Assembly: GCF_900110645.1 (NCBI RefSeq)
Contig: NZ_FOFB01000013.1
Span: 1 to 64,000 of the forward strand
Origin: Neolewinella agarilytica
GTDB lineage: Bacteria; Bacteroidota; Bacteroidia; Chitinophagales; Saprospiraceae
Reading direction: 5' to 3'
DNA length: 64,000 nucleotides
The notes beneath the pieces are model-generated. The model searched no databases. It saw only the letters and a list, made by a program, of their open reading frames with translations, and was not told the DNA's origin. The translations under genes were made by a program, and so were the position numbers. Shown piece after piece: positions 59,104 to 64,000 of the stretch (the first letter of the stretch is position 1; each line of letters begins with the position of its first letter).

Positions 59104-60548
59104 AAGAGAACTTCATTGAGCAGCGCAGCATCGTCATTCAGGCTCTTAAAGAGCCGCATACTGAACTTCCCTTTTTTAGTGTAAAGCTGCTTCGCCATTT
59201 TATCAATGGCGATTGTGGAAAGTACCGTCTGGATATAGGCTTCGATTAAATCGTCTAAACCCACGCCCATACGATTGAAATCGCGCCGATCCATCAGCAA
59301 CAGCCGGTTAACGTCACTTGACCATTGGTTATCTCCTAGTTTTTCAGAGAGGTTAGTGCCCAGCATCGCCCAGGAATCGTCATTATCCGTCAGCGAGTCT
59401 GCCAGGGGTTTTCTAGCTCTGCGACTGTAGCAGGCCAAGGGCCGGATACCATTTGCCGTGCTGCTGACCATCAGCCGGATATCACAAACGTGCGTCTTCC
59501 CTTGTTTATTGGGAATGGTCCCAACGTGAAAATAACGCCCCGAGCTACTATTCGAACTCCACTGGTAATTTCCGATGAGGCTCTGAACGATATAGCGATC
59601 ATAGTGAATATCTGTGTCCATAAAGGCTGCTAACTCCTGCTCATTGGTAATGGTGTACACGCCCTGCCCGGCATTGCTGTAAGGGATTTTCACCACCGCC
59701 AACCCGCCCCAGCGGGCAACCCATAGCGGAATCTCTGCTTTAGCCACATCCCGGATAGTTTCCGGCGCATGAATTCTGAGGCCGCTGCCGCTAAGTTCAC
59801 CATTGAAGAAATCGTAAGCCTTTGCAGCAACCATTTTGTTCCGGCCACCGGCCAGGCAGGCTACAATCGGGTTGAGTATTTTGGTCCGGCAATTCAAGGG
59901 CAGGCGGTTCCAGGGCTTCTGCGTAACGTAGCGGAAGGCAGCCCGCAAAGGCACCCATTGCTCCTCCACTCTGGCAAAGAGCTGGTTATTTTCCAGTTTC
60001 AGGTTGCGGGAGGAAGCTCCGTCGTAATCAGTGATCAGCAGTACGTCTTCTTTAAACACATCAGCGATGATGGCTGCATAGCCCGTCGTTTCCATGGGGT
60101 TCTTATCGTAGATCACGGCCAGGCGACCTTCCACCTTTGGGCCACCGGTCTTTCGGTTTACGTAAGGAAGGAAGGTTCGCTCCACGAGGCGGCGATAGCC
60201 GCCTTCTTCTTCATGGTCATCAAGTAATGGCATCGACTTTTGCCCGCTGGGGCAAGAGTTATTCTCAATAACTACCATTCGCCGGTTCCCTTCCGCCGTA
60301 GTGGCGTGAATGAGGTCGGCACCACTCCACAAAAAGTGACGACATTCATAGTTCAGCAAGTCCAGCAATACTGCCTTATCCGTTTTGGGATTAAGGTGGC
60401 AATACCTGCTGACAATTCGCTCGGTGGATAAATTAAGGAAGAAACTTACGAGGGGGTGAATGGTAGCGTTTAACGCTTTAGGATACCAATGCGCTTCGGC
60501 TTCGAAGCTACCCGGGGTGATAGCCCGGACAATTTTGTTTTCTGTCAC
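59100..60548 (-). CDS. Probable ATP-grasp-like protein of unknown function
   Basis: The 482-residue protein is not one I can name. An ATP-grasp-like core is suggested by VARWGGLAVVKIPYSNAGQG (a Lys and Gly-rich ATP loop) and later by RYFHVGTIPNKQGKTHVCDI (a strand with Asp that could bind metal). The N-terminal half has WSGADLIHATTAEGNRRMVV and IENNSCPSGQKSMPL, which may also be an acidic substrate site. It is the first gene of a three-gene operon and overlaps the ATP-grasp ligase by 4 bp (59100-59103). It may be a second amide-bond-forming enzyme acting in sequence with its neighbour. Confidence 0.68.
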   Translation of the reverse strand: MTENKIVRAITPGSFEAEAHWYPKALNATIHPLVSFFLNLSTERIVSRYCHLNPKTDKAVLLDLLNYECRHFLWSGADLIHATTAEGNRRMVVIENNSCPSGQKSMPLLDDHEEEGGYRRLVERTFLPYVNRKTGGPKVEGRLAVIYDKNPMETTGYAAIIADVFKEDVLLITDYDGASSRNLKLENNQLFARVEEQWVPLRAAFRYVTQKPWNRLPLNCRTKILNPIVACLAGGRNKMVAAKAYDFFNGELSGSGLRIHAPETIRDVAKAEIPLWVARWGGLAVVKIPYSNAGQGVYTITNEQELAAFMDTDIHYDRYIVQSLIGNYQWSSNSSSGRYFHVGTIPNKQGKTHVCDIRLMVSSTANGIRPLACYSRRARKPLADSLTDNDDSWAMLGTNLSEKLGDNQWSSDVNRLLLMDRRDFNRMGVGLDDLIEAYIQTVLSTIAIDKMAKQLYTKKGKFSMRLFKSLNDDAALLNEVLL

Positions 60549-60768
60549 TTTACGTGTTTGATTAGGGACTACAAAGCTACGCGGGGTTTTCTATTAAAAC
60601 TGCTTTTTTTTGCCCTGACTTTTCCCTTTCTTCACCATGAGCTTTTCCCCTTTTTCATCAGGGATTTATTATGGCCATTCGCAGGCAGGTAATTGTCTTG
60701 ACAGCATAACATCTAAGCCAGGTCCATAGAATCAATTGCTTCTATGCTTACCTTAGGCTCTACCTTCT

Positions 60769-61830
60769 ATGACCGCTAACCCCAATGCCACCCGCGCCAC
60801 CCGTGCGTTGTTTCAAAACCTGCGCGAGCTGGCTAAAACAAGTACGCTCTTCGGTCATCAGGACTCCCTTGCCTATGGCGTGAAGTGGAAAGACTGGCAC
60901 GAATTCCGTACCGACATAAGTGACGTTTGCGGCCAACACCCTGCTGTCTTTGGCTGGGACCTCGGCTGGATGGGTAAAACCAACCACAATCTGGACGACG
61001 TCCCCTTCAAGGCCATGATGGTCTGGATGCGTGAAGTTCACCATCGCGGAGGCATCAACACCGTCTCCTGGCATATGGACAACTTCCACGATGGCACGGC
61101 CTGGTCCATCAGCCGGCGGGTCGTGGCCAGTATTCTCCCCGGCGGCAGCAAACATCAGGACTATCTCGATAAACTGGATGCCTTTGCCGGCTTTGTTGAT
61201 GAGCTGGAATTGGGCACCATCATTACCCGCGACATTCCCCTCATCTTCCGCCCCTTTCATGAACATACGGGCAGCTGGTTCTGGTGGGGAAACGCCCACT
61301 GCACCAAAGAAGAATACGTCGCTCTTTGGCGGTTCACCTTTCATTATCTGACCGACGAAAAAGGACTCAACAACCTTCTCTGGGCCTATTCTCCGGACAT
61401 CTTCGAAGACGAAAAAGATTACCTGGAGCGCTATCCGGGCGATGACTACGTCGACGTGCTGGGCCTCGACGACTACCATGACGTAGGGCCCGGCGGCCAG
61501 CCAATAGAATTCCTCCGGCGGCTCCGCCTGCTGGTGAGCATGGCCGAATCGCGCGGCAAGCTCGCCGCGCTGACCGAAACAGGTGCTGAGGCCATCCCGG
61601 ATCCCTGCTGGTGGACCCAAACGCTCCTCCCCGCCATTGCCGAAGATCCCGTCGCTTCCCGTATTGCCTGGGCACTGCTCTGGCGCAATGACCGGCCGAC
61701 GCATCATTACGGGCCGTATCCGGGGCACGCCAGCGTCCCGGACTTCAAGGTTTTCAGCGAGCATTCAGCTATCTTTTTCCGGGACGACCTGGACAAAATT
61801 TACCGCTTACGAATAGAGCCAAAGGCCTGA
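60769..61830 (+). CDS. Glycoside hydrolase family 26 (beta-mannanase-like), no signal peptide
   Basis: The 353-residue TIM-barrel protein matches GH26: N-terminal LFGHQDSLAYGVKWKDWHEF, the acid/base Glu in FRPFHEHTGSWFWWG (about residue 163) and the nucleophile Glu in AALTETGAEAIPD (about residue 269). GH26 enzymes cleave beta-1,4-mannans or related glycans with retention. Unlike most such enzymes this product lacks a visible signal peptide and starts with MTANPNATRATRALFQNLRE, so it may act in the cytoplasm on imported oligosaccharides, or the start may be incorrect. Single gene with no polysaccharide locus around it. Confidence 0.88.
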   Translation: MTANPNATRATRALFQNLRELAKTSTLFGHQDSLAYGVKWKDWHEFRTDISDVCGQHPAVFGWDLGWMGKTNHNLDDVPFKAMMVWMREVHHRGGINTVSWHMDNFHDGTAWSISRRVVASILPGGSKHQDYLDKLDAFAGFVDELELGTIITRDIPLIFRPFHEHTGSWFWWGNAHCTKEEYVALWRFTFHYLTDEKGLNNLLWAYSPDIFEDEKDYLERYPGDDYVDVLGLDDYHDVGPGGQPIEFLRRLRLLVSMAESRGKLAALTETGAEAIPDPCWWTQTLLPAIAEDPVASRIAWALLWRNDRPTHHYGPYPGHASVPDFKVFSEHSAIFFRDDLDKIYRLRIEPKA

Positions 61831-61901
61831 GGTTTACGGCTAAATCAAATATCACCTATCGCCAATCGCTTATCGCATATCCCTTTCCTACCTTCGCCCC
61901 C

Positions 61902-63206
61902 ATGAAAACCCAATCCGACATTCTTGCCAAGCTGGGCATTGAGAAACTCAACCCCATGCAGGAAGAGGCCCGCAAGGCTATTCTGAAAAACCCGGAGGTA
62001 GTACTCCTCTCCCCTACAGGTACGGGTAAGACGCTGGCTTTCCTGCTGCCGATTATTGAAGAACTGAAGAAGAAAACGGAGCAGGTACAGGCGATGGTAA
62101 TCGTGCCTTCCCGCGAGCTGGCCATTCAGATTGAGCAGGTACTGCGGCAGATGGGGAGTGGTTGGAAAGTCAATGCATTTTACGGCGGTCGGGCAGGAGC
62201 ACAAGACCGGGCGGAGCTGAAAACACCCCCGGCCATACTGATCGGCACCCCGGGACGAATCGCCGATCATTTCCGCCGCAAGAACATCAATACGGATTAT
62301 GTGCGCACTCTCGTGCTTGATGAATTTGACAAATCGCTTGAGGTGGGCTTTGACGACGAGATGAAAACAATCATTGACGGCCTGCCTAACCTGCAGAAAA
62401 AAATACTCACCTCCGCTACTCAGGGAATCGAGATCCCGGAATTCCTGGGCTTAGAAGACGCCCTGACGATCAACTATCTCGGTAGCCACAGCAGTAAATT
62501 ATCGCTACGCAGTGTGGCATCGCCGGACAAAGACAAGCTCTCTACGCTCCGGGCCCTGGTTGCCAATACCCGGGAAGGCAGCGGAATTGTTTTCTGCAAC
62601 TTCAAAGCGACGATTGATTTTGTGAGTGATTACTTCGACGAGCACGACATCGAGCACAGCCTCTTCCACGGCGGCATGGAACAGATTGACCGCGAGCGGG
62701 CCCTGGTACAGTTTCGCAACGGCACCCACCGGGTTTTACTGGCAACCGACCTTGCCGCCCGCGGAATTGACGTGCCGGAACTCGACTACATCATCCACTA
62801 CCAGATGCCGGCCCGGGAGCCGGAGTTTACCCACCGTAATGGCCGGACGGCAAGGATGCACGCCAGCGGAACGGCTTACCTGATGCATTGGGAAAAAACA
62901 CCACTGCCTGACTTTGTTGAAGGAGCCATCCCGCTGGAGCTAAGTAAAAAAGTACCCGCTATCAAAGCCAGCAAGTGGGACACAATCCATGTTTCCGGGG
63001 GAAGGAAAGACAAGATATCCAAAGGGGATCTGGCGGGGCTTTTCTTCAAGCAGGGCGGCCTTAAAAAAGGAGAACTGGGTGTTATTGAGTTAGGCTCTCA
63101 ACACTCCTACGTTGCCGTACCACGAGCGAAATCGCTCGCGCTGGTAAAGAAGCTCAACAACCAGAAAGTAAAAGGACGGAAGGTTCGGGTTTCGGTAATT
63201 GACTGA
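61902..63206 (+). CDS. DbpA-like DEAD-box helicase with a DEFD motif II
   Basis: The 434-residue protein has helicase motifs I (LLSPTGTGKTLAF), Ia (VPSRELAIQI), III (TSATQ) and VI (HRNGRTARMHASG). Motif II reads LDEFDKSL (DEFD instead of DEAD). The C-terminal 70 residues (KDKISKGDLAGLFFKQGGLK, then GELGVIELGSQHSYVAVPR) form the DbpA RNA-binding domain that in E. coli recognises hairpin 92 of 23S rRNA. It probably helps large-subunit ribosome assembly. Motif VI has HRNGRTAR rather than HRxGRxGR. It is immediately preceded by a TACCTTCG element that might be a promoter. Confidence 0.88.
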   Translation: MKTQSDILAKLGIEKLNPMQEEARKAILKNPEVVLLSPTGTGKTLAFLLPIIEELKKKTEQVQAMVIVPSRELAIQIEQVLRQMGSGWKVNAFYGGRAGAQDRAELKTPPAILIGTPGRIADHFRRKNINTDYVRTLVLDEFDKSLEVGFDDEMKTIIDGLPNLQKKILTSATQGIEIPEFLGLEDALTINYLGSHSSKLSLRSVASPDKDKLSTLRALVANTREGSGIVFCNFKATIDFVSDYFDEHDIEHSLFHGGMEQIDRERALVQFRNGTHRVLLATDLAARGIDVPELDYIIHYQMPAREPEFTHRNGRTARMHASGTAYLMHWEKTPLPDFVEGAIPLELSKKVPAIKASKWDTIHVSGGRKDKISKGDLAGLFFKQGGLKKGELGVIELGSQHSYVAVPRAKSLALVKKLNNQKVKGRKVRVSVID

Positions 63207-63245
63207 GTTTGTGGAGCAACATGAGTAAAAAGGACGTGATTAATT

Positions 63246-63403
63246 GACTTGTTGCGAGTTCGCTTTCCGAGCGAGCGACGGCAGGTTTTGTTCTGAACAA
63301 GGCGCGAAAAGGGAGCCTGGCCTAAGCCAGATGACCGATGATGCAACGCAGTTCAGGATAAAATTGGCGAATCGCAGCCGGCAGGGTGAGCTCGCAACAA
63401 GTC
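63246..63403. repeat. Fold-back element upstream of the TonB receptor gene
   Basis: Bases 63246-63258 (gacttgttgcgag) and 63391-63403 form a perfect 13-bp inverted repeat. Inside, ttctgaac and gttcagga and other words also pair. The 158-bp unit has no coding potential and fills much of the 325-base space before the TonB receptor gene. It resembles the other fold-back elements of this window in design but not in sequence. Confidence 0.5.
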
Positions 63404-63531
63404 TAATACCATTAATTGGTAAAATACTACCAGTCAATACTTGTTAGCGGCATTTACTTTCCAAGGGTTAACAAAGAGTCGTAATTTTTCGCCAGCCTAG
63501 GATATGTTTCCGGCCCCTCACCTTTTGCCTT

Positions 63532-64000
63532 ATGCGCTACATCAGCTTGCTTTTACTTTTTAGCAGTCAACTTTTGCTCGCCCAGGTAAGCGGCCGGGTA
63601 ATTGATGCCGATAGTGGCCAGGGAGTTGAGTATGCGACGGTGAGCGTGCTAAGTGCGGTGGATTCCAGTGTTATCGGCGGCGCGGTCGCAGGTGCCATGG
63701 GAGCCTTTAAAATGAGCAAAGTAAAGGGCCGCGACGGCTGGCTGCTTCGCGCCAGCTTTATTGGTTATGACGACAGCTTCAGCGAGGTTTTTGCCGGAGG
63801 GGCTTCTTTGCCACCCAACTTCACTTTGCGCCTGCGCTCCGGCGCCCAAATTCTGGAGGAAGTACGGGTGACGGGCAAACAACTGACCGATATTCATCGC
63901 CTCGACAAACAGATCTTCGATGCCGAACAATTTACCAACGCCCGCGGCGGCTCCGCCACTGATGCCATCGCTAACCTCCCCGCCGTCAGCGTCAATTCTG
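63532..64000 (+). CDS. TonB-dependent receptor, N-terminal part (cut by window end)
   Basis: The gene begins with ATG at 63532 and runs off the right edge, with 156 codons visible. The product starts with a signal peptide (ISLLLLFSSQLLLAQ), followed by a carboxypeptidase-regulatory-like beta domain (VSGRVIDADSGQGVEYATVS, then LLRASFIGYDDSFSE) and the beginning of the plug region (EEVRVTGKQLTDIHRLDKQI, then ATDAIANLPAVSVNS). This matches outer-membrane TonB-dependent or CarboxypepD_reg-like receptors common in Bacteroidota. Ligand is unknown. Confidence 0.85.
   Translation, partial: MRYISLLLLFSSQLLLAQVSGRVIDADSGQGVEYATVSVLSAVDSSVIGGAVAGAMGAFKMSKVKGRDGWLLRASFIGYDDSFSEVFAGGASLPPNFTLRLRSGAQILEEVRVTGKQLTDIHRLDKQIFDAEQFTNARGGSATDAIANLPAVSVNS

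Noticed and set aside
60760-61764. 334-codon open frame on the minus strand, opposite the GH26 gene
   Set aside because: It lies entirely within the clear GH26 gene, and its product has no recognisable domain. Long antisense frames are expected in GC-rich codon patterns.

Overview
The window looks like a chromosomal segment of a free-living, aerobic Bacteroidota bacterium, most likely a Saprospiria/Lewinella-like organism. The reasons are a roughly 50% GC backbone, a very large secreted protein ending in a gliding-motility (type IX secretion, type B) C-terminal domain, a TonB-dependent receptor with a carboxypeptidase-like N-terminal extension, a Porin_10-type porin, and promoters of the Bacteroidota TAnnTTTG type. 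Many proteins carry signal peptides ending in AQ. No rRNA, tRNA or CRISPR array was seen. This placement is inference from gene families, not from a marker gene.

Layout. 0.2-2.1 kb: a LolD/MacB-like ABC ATPase and an FtsX-like permease with a histidine-rich loop. 2.2-5.4 kb: an AT-rich, probably transferred island with a nucleotidyltransferase-like protein coupled to a DUF262 protein, a three-helix membrane protein, and a small membrane ORF split by an in-frame TGA. 5.5-12.7 kb: an outer-membrane protein, a PLP enzyme, lumazine synthase, a cNMP/CBS/DUF294 protein coupled to a DEDDh exonuclease, and a secreted TIM-barrel isomerase. 12.7-15.6 kb: a nucleotide-transporter-like membrane protein with HEAT repeats. 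15.8-25.3 kb: branched-chain amino acid synthesis, with leader-ilvD-ilvB-ilvN on the minus strand and ilvC, ilvA on the plus strand, separated by a beta-barrel protein, an unknown protein and a LytTR response regulator. 25.3-31.6 kb: a UbiA prenyltransferase and the giant T9SS protein. 31.9-41.8 kb: DUF177-rpmF, ridA, a thioredoxin-like lipid-envelope-type protein, a KDG kinase/aroB convergent overlap, an HPt protein, a DEAD-box helicase and an AraC regulator. 42-46 kb: a CAT-like acetyltransferase, an unusual carbohydrate-binding/histone-H1-like/HhH fusion and glgB. 46-57 kb: a lipoprotein, a porin, fabI, an Ate1-like transferase, a UbiD decarboxylase, a membrane AraC regulator and an alpha/beta hydrolase. 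57-60.5 kb: a tightly overlapping operon of two ATP-grasp-type proteins and an aspartoacylase-like deacylase. 60.8-64 kb: a GH26 enzyme, a DbpA-like helicase and the start of a TonB receptor.

The strongest regulatory signal is upstream of ilvD. A 25-residue leader peptide has 14 consecutive Leu/Val/Ile codons. It is followed by an intrinsic terminator and by mutually exclusive pairing segments that fit a ribosome-mediated attenuator. The best candidates for an undescribed biochemical system are the two-ATP-grasp plus deacylase operon and the nucleotidyltransferase-DUF262 pair. The intergenic spaces are rich in fold-back elements of about 65-200 bp and short interspersed repeats, several of them MITE-like.
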